NCBI GenBank assembly: GCA_033239005.1
Contig: BSQZ01000040.1
Location: forward strand, 4,582,099-4,646,098
Direction of reading: 5' to 3'
DNA length: 64,000 bases
From: Lamellibrachia satsuma
Taxonomy: Eukaryota; Annelida; Polychaeta; Sabellida; Siboglinidae
Shown here: one piece after another, positions 49,740-60,756 of the stretch
Layout of the letters: the number at the start of each line of letters is the position of its first letter
Numbering within the stretch: position 1 is the stretch's first letter
Translations under genes and position numbers: made by a program
Notes under the pieces: model-generated
What the model saw: the letters and a program-made list of their open reading frames with translations, nothing else
Databases searched by the model: none
What the model was told of the DNA's origin: nothing

Positions 49740-50220
49740 CTTCGCGGTGGCGTAGCGGTTAAAACGTCAGACTCTCAAACGATGGAAGCAGGGATCGAAT
49801 CCTCTTGCTGCAGTTTCGAAACGTTGGCAGTGTCGTTCACCCCACATCGCCACAGTTCACTCAGCTGTATAAATGAGTACCTGGCCATATACAGTGGTGG
49901 ACATGTGAACGATTAGTCTTCGCGCATTAATTGCAGCATGGCTGAATATTTCCCATAAAAGCCGAGATAGCGTTGGAGTGAACAGGTCTGCCAGCGGGTG
50001 ATGTGAACATGTCTGGCAGGGGGTGATGTGAACATGTCTGGCAGGGGGTGATGTGAACATGTCTGGCAGGAGGTGATGTGAACATGTCTGGCAGGGGGTG
50101 ATGTGAACATGTCTGGCAGGGGGTGATGTGAACATGTCTGGCAGGGGGTGAAGTCCAATGAGCTTTGATCACGGATCCCACGGATTGGATACAGTGCTAC
50201 GTAAGAACGTACCTTTACAC
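49740..50220 (+). mobile_element. tRNA-derived SINE, copy 3, full length and expanded
   Basis: Pol III A box TGGCGTAGCGG (49748-49758) and B box GGATCGAATCC (49792-49802) at tRNA-like spacing, then a body with CTCAGCTGTATAAATGAG, CCTGGCCATA, GTGGTGGA and ATTAGTCTTCGCG, and the 3' terminus ACGTACCTTTAC. Its 3' half contains a 25-bp minisatellite. The family is also at 13934-14300 and 23816-24000. The central domain is not one I can name. Confidence 0.85.
49981..50155. repeat. 25-bp minisatellite within the SINE, 7 copies
   Basis: Units AACATGTCTGGCAGGGGGTG plus ATGTG start at 49981 and every 25 bases to 50131. The sister SINEs have one unit-like segment here (ACAGGTCTGCCAGG...GTGAA), so the array arose by local amplification of SINE sequence. 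Confidence 0.93.
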
Positions 50221-50399
50221 AGAACTGTTAACGCATGTATCGATGTGATGATGCAGCCTACGTATACAAACACATGTTCTTGTTTGTGAATGACGTTGAA
50301 CGATGTACGCTGAACATCACTGAAGTTATCACACAGCTCGACACTATATCGTATTTCTCCGGCAAATTTCTGTCGACCAACGAATGTTATCCCGTTTTC

Positions 50400-51919
50400 A
50401 AATTTAGTGGATTGTCTGCTTAGCCGGCTTAGAGGACTTATATGTGCCAGTAGTTGTTTTAGGGCGTCAAATTTAGTGGATTGTCTGCTTAGCCGGCTTA
50501 GAGGACTAATATGTGCCAGTAGTTGTTTTAGGGCGTAAAATTTAGTGGATTGTCTGCTTAGCCGGCTTAGAGGACTTATATGTGCCAGTAGTTGTTTTAG
50601 GGCGTCAAATTTAGTGGATTGTCTGCTTAGCCGGCTTAGAGGACTTATATGTGCCAGTAGTTGTTTTAGGGCGTCAAATTTAGTGGATTTTCTGCTTAGC
50701 CGGCTTAGAGGACTAATATGTGCCAGTAGTTGTTTTAGGGCGTCAAATTTAGTGGATTGCCTGCTTAGCCGGCTTAGAGGACTTATATGTGCCAGTAGTG
50801 GTTTTAGGGCGTCAAATTTAGTGGATTGTCTGCTTAGCCGGCTTAGAGGACTTATATGTGCCAGTAGTTGTTTTAGGGCGTCAAATTTAGTGGATTGCCT
50901 GCTTAGCCGGCTTAGAGAACTTATATGTGCCAGTAGTTGTTTTAGGGCGTCAAATTTAGTGGATTGTCTGCTTAGCCGGCTTAGAGGACTTATATGTGCC
51001 TGTAGTTGTTTTAGGGCGTCAAATTTAGTGGATTGTCTGCTGAGCCGGCTTAGAGGACTTATATGTGAAAGTAGTTGTTTTAGGGAGTCAAATTTAGTGG
51101 ATTGTCTGCTTAGCCAGTTTAGAGGACTTATATGTGCCAGTAGTTGTTTTAGGGCGTCAAATTTAGTGGATTGACAGCTTAGCCGGCTTGGAGGACTTAT
51201 ATGTGCCAGTAGTTGTTTTAGGGCGTCAAATTTAGTGGATTGCCTGCTTAGCCGGCTTAGAGGACTTATATGTGCCAGTAGTTGTTTTAGGGCGTCAAAT
51301 TTAGTGGATTGACAGCTTAGCCGGCTTGGAGGACTTATATGTGCCAGTAGTTGTTTTAGGGCGTCAAATTTAGTGGATTGACAGCTTAGCCGGCTTGGAG
51401 GACTTATATGTGCCAGTAGTTGTTTTAGGGCGTCAAGTTTAGTGGATTGACAGCTTAGCCGGCTTGGAGGACTTATATGTGCCAGTAGTTGTTTTAGGGC
51501 GTCAAATTTAGTGAATTGCCTGCTTAGCCGGCTTAGAGGACTTATATGTGCCAGTAGTTGTTTTAGGGCGTCAAATTTAGTGGATTGCCTGCTTAGCCGG
51601 CTTAGAGGACTTATATGTGCCAGTAGTTGTTTAGGGCGTCAAATGTAGTGGATTGCCTGCTTAGCCGGTTTAGAGGACTTATATGTGCCAGTAGTTGTTT
51701 TAGGGCGTCAAATTTAATGGATTGCCTGCTTAGCCGGCTTAGAGGACGTATATGTGCCAGTAGTTGTTTTAGGGCGTCAAATTTAGTGGATTGCCTGCTT
51801 AGCCGGTTTAGAGGACTTATATGTGCCAGTAGTTGTTTTAGGGCGTCAAATTTAGTGGATTGTCTGCTTAGCCAGTTTAGAGGACTTATATGTGCCAGTA
51901 GTTGTTTTAGGGCGTCAAA
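50400..51919. repeat. 69-bp minisatellite, 22 copies
   Basis: The unit contains AGTGGATTGTCTGCTTAGCC and ATATGTGCCAGTAGTTG. 22 x 69 = 1518 bases fits the whole span; one copy near 51630 lacks a base. A variant reading GACAGC...GGCTTGG marks copies near 51172, 51310, 51379 and 51448. Because 69 is a multiple of 3, a 23-residue repeat can stay open for 209 residues on the plus strand; other copies have a stop in that frame, so I do not call a gene. Confidence 0.95.
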
Positions 51920-52535
51920 CTATACTTGACACGTAGCGACGATGGACAAATAAATAAAGCAACGTATTGTGTTTATTGAAGAGGCGGCAAACTTGTTGAT
52001 TCTAAATATTGAGCAACCCAACTCATAGTATGATAAGAACACTTATATAATATATAATTTCAGCTTATAATACAGTGGCTTAGGGGAATGATCGTATCAC
52101 GCTGGGCCAAATAAAAAAAAAATTGGCACAATTGTACCTTAGGATCATACAACACTTTTGGGAGGGGGCTGCCCGATTTTTAAGGTCGAGGTCAAAGTCA
52201 GGTCAAGTTTAAAATTCAAATAATGTTATAATTTCATTCCTACTATATATCATCACTTAAACAACATGTGTGAGTATTTTAAAAGGCCATGTTAATTTGA
52301 AGCACTGTCCGTCCTATTGCGTAATTTACTAATTTGCGTAAATCCTAAACGGCGGCCAAAGTGCGTAAACAAACCATGGTGTGTTGGTATTTTTACACGT
52401 AAACATTTTATATGTTCATATGATGAGGCACAACTATCTAAAACACACATAACTAAGGTTGGCATGCACTGTGTATTGAAATTGAACAATCAATTATTAA
52501 ACATTCACAAGTTAGCAAATTCAACAATGGATGCC
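51920..52535. other. No gene recognised
   Basis: AT-rich spacer between the 69-bp array and the decayed gene that follows. Confidence 0.5.
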
Positions 52536-52539
52536 CAAT

Positions 52540-53914
52540 GACCAAGTACACGTTTAAATATCTACAGTGATGACACTTAGCCTGTTCTTATACCTCGCAA
52601 TGTCCGTGGCAGATACAAAGTGTTGTGCATGTGAGCCCAGCCTTCCTGCACTTGCATTTCTTCGAACAAATGGGTGCCACCTTGCAACCACACTTGATCA
52701 GTTCTCTGCAGGCAACACTATCAGCTGGTAGTGATATCCAGATTGGACGCCATCCGGTGTCAGCTCTAGTCCACCCGAAACCTTCAGGACTCGGTACAGC
52801 AACGATGGGCTTCAGACGTCCTCTCCAAACACTGACTTAACACAGGCATCGATTTACGTGTTGAAACAGTGCGCTCTGAGTTGGAGAAAGCTGTTCCATC
52901 ATCTTCACTCTCGTGGGGAACATCTCCTGTCGAAGGTCGTTCACCTTGACATGTGACGTCGTGGTGCCGTGCGTCGTACAGGTAAACCGCTCAATCAGTT
53001 TGAATAATGCAAATGTAACTTCCAATGCAACAAACGCATTCAAGCACGTGATGGCGAATCTTTCTGTGGCTGTTGGGTAAGATTTCCATGTATTCTAAGC
53101 TGTTTTTTTGTCTTTACCGCTAAACTGGGATATTGTATCAGAACCGGAGAAAGCATAGAAGAACGTATAACTCGTGCGTTGTCCTCCCAAAGTTCATTGG
53201 CCTAATGAATTGAAGGTGTCCTGTACGACAGCCAACCCATAACTGCATATTGGATATTGCTGCACAACATCGTGAAAGATTCCCACCAAAATTACAACCA
53301 CGTCTGATGAGAACAGTTATTGCCCCCTCCTTTAGGGTATTGTGTACATGCAGACATATTCTACTGTCCGCCTCTTCGTGGTCGCTCTCCTCCATTGATA
53401 TGTCAGCGTGATTCGACTTTACCCTTGGACCAGAGGAAACGAACACTTGTTTGTTAAGTGGATAGTTATGTTTGACCACGTCCTCCATCAGCAGTGCGAA
53501 CAATTCTTCCTTGTTCGTATCGTCTTGTAGGAAGCCAGGAAAATAAGTAGGTAACGATGCATCGCGGGATACCTTTCTCCGAACACCTTTTCCTCGTTTC
53601 TCTCGAGTTATGGCTTTCAGGCTGTCAAGTCGGTAAGTGTCCCAAACGGTGTCAATCATGGATTTGATGTGTCCATAAATGGAGTAACCATTGGCACGAT
53701 GGCATCACGCATATCACCTGCTTCTTGAATTTTCTTGAGTGGAATATCCTTGTTCATGATTCCGGCTGGCTTGATCCATTGAACGGTGCTGCTCCTCACT
53801 GAGGATCCAAGCCTGTTCTGGACCTGTCACCACCCATCTCTTCAGGGCAGCAGGATTTTCTGTGAAACCAATGATACCGCCAGATCCATTCACAGTTTCG
53901 TTATTTTGAACCAA
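52540..53914 (-). pseudogene. Decayed member of a repetitive family with a Cys-rich tail
   Basis: Minus-strand pieces in order: GGIIGFTENPAALKRWVVTG (53890-53830); SLKAITREKRGKGVRRKV and EESDHEEADSRICLHVHNTL plus ITVLIRRG (53659-53138); FTCTTHGTTTSHVKVNDLRQ (52990s); and GFGWTRADTGWRPIWISLPA, ending in a Cys-rich CKVAPICSKKCKCRKAGLTC segment (52720-52620). I recall proteins with this layout, including a HEEADTR/DTDVVVL nuclease-like middle, repeated in many marine invertebrate and fish genomes. The function is not established to my knowledge. Here the DTDV motif is replaced by RGCNFGG, and frameshifts and stops occur. Confidence 0.6.
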
Positions 53915-53942
53915 CTATTTAGGATCCAAAAAATCAAACGTT

Positions 53943-55930
53943 AGACTGAAGTGAAGTGAAGTTTATTTGTTTAGATCATACATACAGAGTCAAATAACAG
54001 TTTGTACATATTTTACATAGTTTTGATGATCCAGGGAGGCTTGCACTAAGACCTGAGAGATCGCTATCGTACAAGCTTCCCTATGACTACGTATGGTGCA
54101 GTAATCATTATTACTGCTGTTTGACTAGAGTGTACATACACAAATAGATGTGGAGTTGCTAACTTTGCCTACAAATATAACAGTGCTAATAATACTAACA
54201 GATAATAATAATAATACTAGCAAAAATACATATAGTGCAAATAATATGAATACTATTTTTTTTTCGTATGTATAAATGTGAATAAAATGTGAATCGAATA
54301 TAATTATCAATATTATCCTATAATAATTACAGAGAAGTTAAATAATACAGAAAGGATAAATACATTATTCTTGTAAAAATACAATTGAAATCTTGACACT
54401 AAAAATAATACATTAGTTCCAAATTTATTAGTTACAAATTATATTGTGAGGAACTCAAAAACCAGCTGTTTTGATAATAATAAAAAAATTACAGTGATAA
54501 TATTACTGAATGAATATTCAGTATATTATATTACAGAGCTATGTATTATTAAGTAATGCAGTTTATCATGGTAACATGATAACATGATAATGATGACGAA
54601 GGCATACCATACATTTCTAGGCTTCAGCTGGCATATTCTTTTTGCAGATGTAGCAGTTACATATATTACATTCCAAGTCATATTTACTTATGATATATTT
54701 TTTGGAGTAATTCACAAAGCCTTGATACGAATGGGTGTTAATTTTCTCCATGGCAATTTGTGGAAGAAAGTTTTCTTGAAGTAATTTTGGTATTGTATGT
54801 CTGATACAAAGGCGGCAGTATATTGTATTAGTTTGTTTAATTTGGATGTTAAAATCATAGTTCGGGGGAAAATTATTTATTATATCGGTAAAGCGTTGTG
54901 GTGCCTTTCTTTGTCTTCTTGGTCTAGATGATACATTTTCATTACCAGTGAACATGTCTTCAAAATATTCTGGAATGGTTCCATTTTTGTATCTGTAGAA
55001 AAATGTCATGCATGACAGCTTAAAGAGGTCGTCTGCTTTTAACAGTTCTAGTTCCTTGAATAAAGGTATACTGTGTGAATTATATTTACTGTTTGATATA
55101 GATCTAATTGCTTGTTTTTGTAGTTTGTTTATTCGTTTGTTTATTTGTCCGCCCCATGCTAATATACCATAGCGTAGGTGTGACATAAATAGCGAAGAAT
55201 ATATTATCTTTAGGATGTGTATTGGTATGTAGTGTTTTAATCTAGAGATAATTCCACATATCCTTGACAGTTTGTTGGCGATGAAGTTTTGATGAGGCGA
55301 CCATGTTAAGTTGGAGTCTATTATGACTCCAAGAAATTTAAATTGTGTCACCCGTTCAACCGGTGTATTATTTATTTTAATGTTAGGTACTTCGTGTTTC
55401 TTTAATTTTCTCTGTTTATAGTGAAAAATCATCATTTTTGTTTTTGCAGCATTCAGGGACAGTTTATTTACTGCTAACCAGTCTGTTATTTTAATCAATT
55501 CTGAATTGATGTTGTTGGATATAGCCAATTCATTCGTTTGATCATTTGTAAATGTATTTAGTGTGCTCAGCAGGGTGGTATCATCTGCATACATGATTGG
55601 CCAGAAATTGGTGCTTACTGTTGCTAGATCGTTGATGTATATTAGGAATAATAATGGCCCTAGAATTGAACCTTGGGGGACTCCAGTAGTAATCGTTTTC
55701 AAGGGTGATTTTATGTTGCTAAATTCCACGTATTGCTGTCTGTGCAGTAGATAGCTTTTAAACCATTCTAGTTCAGTATTTTGTATGCCATAATGTTTGA
55801 GTTTGTTGATAAGGATTTTATGATCGATTGTGTCAAAAGCCTTTGACAGATCTAGAAATATTGCCAGTGGTAAAGATTTAAGTATATTCTGTCAACAAAT
55901 TCAGATATTGCCAGTTCAGTGACTGTTCCG
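53943..55930 (-). mobile_element. L2/CR1-group LINE with (CTTCA)n tail, 5'-truncated
   Basis: The 3' end on the minus strand is AATAAACTTCACTTCACTTC at 53950-53970, i.e. a poly(A)-like hexamer followed by 5-bp tandem repeats. Then come an AT-rich 3' UTR (to 54616), the RT frame and a frameshift near 55890 beyond which only a few residues continue. Same group as the relic at 37968-39440 (shared C-terminal HSYQGFVNYSKKY versus [15 protein letters not shown]). Confidence 0.85.
54617..55729 (-). CDS. LINE reverse transcriptase, open 370-aa C-terminal part
   Basis: Contains TTGVPQGSILGPLLFLIYIND (about residue 15), the catalytic MYADDTTLL (47), the WLAVNKLSLNAAKTK block (85), TQFKFLGVIIDSNLTW (130), SHLRYGILAWGG (185), a Lys/Arg linker and a Cys-rich end with CRLCIRH and CNICNCYICKK. 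The same frame runs upstream of the first Met to about 55870 and adds [15 protein letters not shown], so the start given is not the biological one. The N-terminal endonuclease is absent, so the element is dead even though this frame is open. Confidence 0.88.
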   Translation of the reverse strand: MEFSNIKSPLKTITTGVPQGSILGPLLFLIYINDLATVSTNFWPIMYADDTTLLSTLNTFTNDQTNELAISNNINSELIKITDWLAVNKLSLNAAKTKMMIFHYKQRKLKKHEVPNIKINNTPVERVTQFKFLGVIIDSNLTWSPHQNFIANKLSRICGIISRLKHYIPIHILKIIYSSLFMSHLRYGILAWGGQINKRINKLQKQAIRSISNSKYNSHSIPLFKELELLKADDLFKLSCMTFFYRYKNGTIPEYFEDMFTGNENVSSRPRRQRKAPQRFTDIINNFPPNYDFNIQIKQTNTIYCRLCIRHTIPKLLQENFLPQIAMEKINTHSYQGFVNYSKKYIISKYDLECNICNCYICKKNMPAEA

Positions 55931-56109
55931 TTTCATGTTATCTTTCCAGTCTTCAAACGTTGTCTCTTAGCTTGGATTAAACATTATTTTGAAGGCATCA
56001 AGTTGGAGTTTTGCAAGGGACATGGCAGTCACTTGATGTGCATGACGTGTGCTGGTCAGGTGTGCTACCTTGAGGAATAACTATGTATATTTATACATCA
56101 ATATCATAT

Positions 56110-56201
<92 letters not shown>

Positions 56202-56795
56202 AGAAAATGTCGTATGACCAAACAAATTATACGTCCATAATTTGTTTTTTGACCTTGGCCTATCTTTTACATAGGCCTTTAAAATTGGGCAGCACATTCC
56301 CAAAGGTTGTGTATGGCCCTAAGGTACAACTGCGCCAAATGTTGTGCTGTGGCCCAGCGTGTCACAATATCACTGAAATCTGGACTTTATCCACACCACT
56401 ATTAGTTGCAGACGGTCTATATGTACTACAATTTCCACTTGTTTGAATTACCTTGATAAAACTTTGTACATTGCTTAGTGAAGTTAAGCCGTGCGTCATT
56501 CAATGGTCAGATTAGTTATGCATGTGTGCTGACGAAAATAATTTCTGATGAGTTTTACATACGGCTTATGATGGTTCTGGTCACATACGACATATAGTTG
56601 TCTTTGCGCACTGTTGTGCTTGGCTTGGTTTTTAAGAATATATATCAGAGCATTGTATGATGATTGACTGCTATGAAATGCAATAACAAAAGAGGCTTTA
56701 AGCTCATGTGCCATGGCATGAAATTGTACGAAAGAGTTGTGGAAAACTTTGAGAGAGTCATTATACATCAGCAGTAGACAGTATGGATTTTAACC
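55931..56795. other. No gene; contains an 88-bp (TA)n run
   Basis: (TA)n at 56112-56199. The rest shows no domain. Confidence 0.7.
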
Positions 56796-56799
56796 AGGA

Positions 56800-57610
56800 A
56801 AATCTACAATAGAACCCATCTTTACTCTTCGGATAACGCAAGAAAAGTACTTGGAGAAGCAGAAAGAACTTCTTCTGGTATTTGTAGATCTGGAGAAGGC
56901 ATATGACAGAGTACACAGAGAGTTGATCTGGTGGGCATTGACAAAAAAGGAGTAGAGGAAGTCTACGTAAAAGCCATCCAGGATATGTATACAGATTGTA
57001 AGACAGCTGTGAGGACCCACGTAGGAACTACAGCCAGCTTTGAGGTGGGCGTTGGTCTACATCAAGGCTCAGTCAATGCTGCTCATTATTATTATGGATG
57101 TAATAGCAGAGAACATCGCCAAAACACCACCCGAGCTATGCTGTTTGCTGATGACCTAGAGTTGTGTGAGGAAAAGATAAAAGAGGCTGAGCAACTACTG
57201 GAGATGTGGAGAAATGCTATGGAGAGTCGGGGTCTGAGACTGAGGGCAGAAAACAAAATATTTTGCACCTTTGGCATCCGAGAGCAGACTAGCATTGGTC
57301 AACCAGGAGCTACCAACTGTCTCCAAATTCAACTACCTGGGCTCGAACTTTGAGTCGAAAGGCGGTGTTGAGGCATACCTAAAAACCGAGAACATCTAGC
57401 CTGGAACAAATGGAGAGAACTCACAGGTGTAGTGTGCGACAAGAAGGTACCACTGAAGCACAAACATCAGCTATATAAGACTGCCATATAGCCCTACACC
57501 AGACTGCTCCTGGGGCACGGCCGAGGCATACCTAAACTCCGGTACATGGACGTGGTGAAGCGAGATATGAAAATAACGGGATAGAGGAACCGGCGACCCA
57601 AGACAGACGT
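56800..57610 (+). pseudogene. RTE-like LINE reverse transcriptase relic
   Basis: Plus-strand translation across frames: LLLVFVDLEKAYDRVHREL (about 56870-56930), KKGVEEVYVKAIQDMYTDCK, GLHQGSVNA (normally GLHQGSALSP), MLFADDLELC (57140-57170), WRNAMESRGLRL, and then WNKWRELTGVVCDKKVPLKHK (57400-57460). This order is characteristic of an RTE-type RT. A deletion after GLHQGS and several stops mark it as dead. It runs into a 29-bp minisatellite. Confidence 0.8.
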
Positions 57611-57635
57611 CTCTGGGCAGCTTCCGTGGCCACGG

Positions 57636-57983
57636 TGACCCACTTCGATGGACAAGCTGGGAGGCGACCCACCTCGGTGGACAAGCTGGGAGGCGACCCA
57701 CCTCGATGGACAAGCCCGGAGGCGACCCACCTCGGTGGACAAGCTGGGAGGTTACCCACCTCGGTGGACAAGCTGGGAGGCGACCCACCTCGATGGACAA
57801 GCCGGGAGGCGACCCACCTCGATGGACAAGCCCGGAGGCGACCCACCTCGGTGGACAAGCCGGGAGGCGACCCACCTCGGTGGACAAGGCGGGAGGTGAC
57901 CCACCTCGGTGGACAAGCCGGGAGGTGACCCACCTCGGTGGACAAGCCCGGAGGCGACCCACCTCGGTGGACAAGCCGGGAGG
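57636..57983. repeat. 29-bp minisatellite, exactly 12 copies
   Basis: The unit contains GACCCACCTCGGTGGACAAG; 12 x 29 = 348 bases. Because 29 is not a multiple of 3 and no frame contains a stop, all frames are open on both strands and encode the same 29-residue cycle; none is a gene. Each unit holds an inverted repeat CCACCTCGGTGG. Confidence 0.97.
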
Positions 57984-58245
57984 TGATAAAGATGAGAATT
58001 GTATGAGGATTGTGGGAATTATTGAAGATATAGATGGAAATCCAGATTTCAGCAGTGCTTGTCGTGGCTACGATTGCACATATTTCGAAACTGTTGTACA
58101 TTATTTGGAACCCTTGGTTGTATATGATTTTCCAGCTGGAGCTAGAGACAGTATCTTATTGAATGTGTTCAGAGTAGATGTTGTCACGACTTGTTCCGAA
58201 AGTTTGTTTCAACATTCGATGATACGATTTGTGAAGAAGTGTTAA
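57984..58245 (+). other. Unrecognised open frame after the 29-bp array
   Basis: 87 codons run from the array to a stop at 58245, with a composition unlike the array (acidic, with YDC and YFETVVHYLEPL). No family recognised, no splice sites evident; possibly an exon or element fragment, possibly chance. Confidence 0.2.
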
Positions 58246-58309
58246 CGGATCTCCTTACCTTTAAGCTGTAACCCCTCGGATTATTACTACATAGTCTGAT
58301 GGTTTTTAT

Positions 58310-58520
58310 CGTAAAACCATGTCATATAGTATACAATATGTGTGTTCTAGCGTCTTGACCGCTCAGAGGTGTTTTAATGAACCACAGTGTGTTAATGTAA
58401 TGTCATTTCATTAATTTGAATGTTTCGACCCGAATGTCTTATTTACATTGCATGCTGAACAGGAAGGTCGATATTCGTAAACATGTAACGGTCAAACGGT
58501 CATAATTGAGAATAGTTCAA
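58310..58520. repeat. Interspersed repeat shared with intron 9 of the phosphatase gene
   Basis: See 45225-45400: the left part matches directly, the right part in inverse orientation. Confidence 0.4.
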
Positions 58521-59084
58521 ACATATTTGGGCTGTCATGCTGTTAAAATATAGGTAAGCTTCTATAGTTTATACAATGAAACATAATTTGACAATAACAA
58601 CGATCAGCCTAAGAAACCAAATGTTCTGGTTTATTCCTGTTTAGACCACTTGGATAAGCATTCACCTCACATAGGTCCGCGTCGAGTCTATTGGAGGTTG
58701 TCCTTGCGTCAAAGTGGTCGACTTGTTTGTTGATTCTTTAAAGCATACAACAAATGTTTATCGACAGCAGCAGTGAACCTAACTTTCCAATATGATGGTG
58801 TCTTTCATAGCGTATCTAGGTGTCAATACGAAACCCATTCATTCTTTACTAATCGCAACAAAGTGCCTCTCTTGTATATCGCAGCCCAGCGTTCAATGGT
58901 CCCGCATGAGACCTGTGGCGCCAACTAACGATCACAATAGTAGCGATTACATATTGCAGCTGCCAAAACCTGATGAACATTTCCCCTCTTTTATACAAGA
59001 AAGGTTGACACATATATGCTTACGTCGCAAGACATCGCAACTGCACGAACGAAAATCGACCACAACATTATTGGCAAATACTGT
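58521..59084. other. No gene recognised
   Basis: The frame beginning at 58792 joins the LINE fragment that follows but its first half is unrecognised. The LINE similarity begins about 59085. Confidence 0.4.
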
Positions 59085-59520
59085 ACTCCATTTTTTTAAT
59101 ATCTGCACAATTACCTATCAAGTACTTTCATCCAAGCAACCAGCATATTTATATTCACTGCTCACCCCTGCAAGACAGCCCAGGCAGCTTCGATCATATA
59201 ATTCTACTTTTTGTTCCCAGTATTAAGACAAATGTCGGAACTAGAGCTTTTTCAGTTGCTGCACCGACTCTGTGGAGTGTCAAGTCTGTAGGAAATATAA
59301 CAACATTTCACCGTAAACTAAAACCCACCTTTTTAAACTTGGTTATCCTCCATAGCTCCCCAGCATACCAACCCAACTATTTACAACTGGGACTGTTATC
59401 GATTATGAACTTCCTAGATCCATTTTTTGGTACGATGCCGAGCTAAGGTTTCTCGATGATCTTAACGCAATAGAAATAGTTTATATATTATATTATATTA
59501 TTATTAATTGTATTACAGGC
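59085..59520 (+). pseudogene. LINE RT C-terminal fragment
   Basis: Plus strand: FFNICTITYQVLSSKQPAYL, LLTPARQPRQLRS, then after frame changes NVGTRAFSVAAPTLW and KSVGNITTFHRKLKTHLF (59230-59335). This is the usual C-terminus of L2/Rex-like LINE ORF2 (the ..RAFS.AAP.LWN.LP motif), followed by an AT-rich tail near 59485-59510. No catalytic part. Confidence 0.7.
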
Positions 59521-60064
59521 CCGTTCTCTGGATTTACAAAAAAAAAAGACTTCGGAAATGTATCGAGAACGCCAGGTAAAACGAATCTTGAGAGTTGGAT
59601 TCATGGTAAAATGAAAGACGTCCGTAATAAATTATTACTAATAAAATCACAAACGTGCAACCAGAATATATTTCGCATTTTATTAATATGAACAATGTAT
59701 GTAGAACAACTAACCAATTACAAAAAAACGTCCCCTCCCCTCAAAAAATAAAAATAAAAAATTAAATTAGGGCTCGTCAGCCAACCATCGTTTCAATCTC
59801 CCCAACAGTAAATTGCCAAGCATGATATTACATTCTTTAAACAATCTGTCTCCTGTTATACACTCCCTACAGGAGCCACGCTGGACATGGATATAAGACG
59901 ATGTCACATGAATATCTCGTAATTCCGAATATAAGAACTGACCCTTAATCGGGTCTTCAATGCAACCAACTGTAAGTGGGTATAAACAAATACACAAAAA
60001 ACAGTCTCCCCATGGGCTGTAGAAATTCATGCCAAACCTTTGAGTCATTTCAACCGGTGTTGCT
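59521..60064. other. No gene recognised
   Basis: The 93-aa minus-strand frame at 60048-59767 has several Cys residues but no motif I recognise. Confidence 0.4.
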
Positions 60065-60412
60065 TTCTTGAGCTCAGCCGCATGGTTAACTTACCAATAA
60101 AGCAATCTAAGACAGTGCTCCCTTCTTGAGCTCAGCCGCATGGTTAACTTACCAATAGAGCAATCTAAGACAGTGCTCTCTTCTTGAGCTCAGCCGCATG
60201 GTTAACTTACCAATAGAGCAATCTAAGACAGTGCTCTCTTCTTGAGCTCAGCCGCATGGTTAACTTACCAATAGAGCAATCTAAGACAGTGCTCCCTTCT
60301 TGAGCTCAGCCGTATGGTTAACTTACCAATAGAGCAATCTAAGACAGTGCTCCCTTCTTGAGCTCAGCCGTATGGTTAACTTACCAATAGAGCAATCTAA
60401 GACAGTGCTCTC
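60065..60412. repeat. 58-bp minisatellite, exactly 6 copies
   Basis: Units beginning TTCTTGAGCTCAGCC start at 60065, 60123, 60181, 60239, 60297 and 60355. Very homogeneous (a few substitutions), so recently expanded. The flanking sequence at 60413 starts within a unit-like TTCCACA. Confidence 0.97.
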
Positions 60413-60499
60413 TTCCACAATAGTCATACTTCATGGTACTGAAGTTGACACCTTGAATCAAATACCTACGAACAAGGTGACATCCCTTCGCCAGAAACT

Positions 60500-60750
60500 A
60501 ATAGGCATGGCCAAAAGATAGAAAGCCACTTTGAAAGAAATACAATCTTTGATCGGCTCCCTTAACTTTGCATGCCGTGCCATAGCTCCAGGTCGCATTC
60601 CTGCGACTCCTCATTGGTCTGACTAGTAAGCATTGCGCGCTACATGCTTTCTGTCGTCTCTCAATGGCAGACAGGCAGGTTCTAATTGTACTGGGTGCCT
60701 TCCCTTCGTTGTTGAGATATTGAGCAAAAGTTATTATTGTACTCGGGGAT
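60500..60750 (-). pseudogene. Tyrosine recombinase N-terminal (core-binding) part, inverted
   Basis: The minus strand reads STIITFAQYLNNEGKAPSTI, then RTCLSAIERRQKA. This matches the SAM-like core-binding domain of DIRS/Ngaro/Crypton-type tyrosine recombinases (F..YL......STIR.YLSAI). Its 5' side abuts the catalytic part on the opposite strand at about 60750. Frame degraded. Confidence 0.65.
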
Positions 60751-60756
60751 GTCCTG

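Noticed and set aside
49748..49802. Genuine tRNA gene
   Set aside because: A and B boxes are present, but no acceptor stem could be paired and the same head and body recur at other loci; it is a SINE head.
50400..51919. CRISPR-like array
   Set aside because: The 69-bp units are contiguous with no variable spacers, and the genome is eukaryotic; it is a minisatellite.
57471..58101. Several 80-190 aa frames on both strands
   Set aside because: All are readings of the 29-bp minisatellite, which has no stop in any frame.
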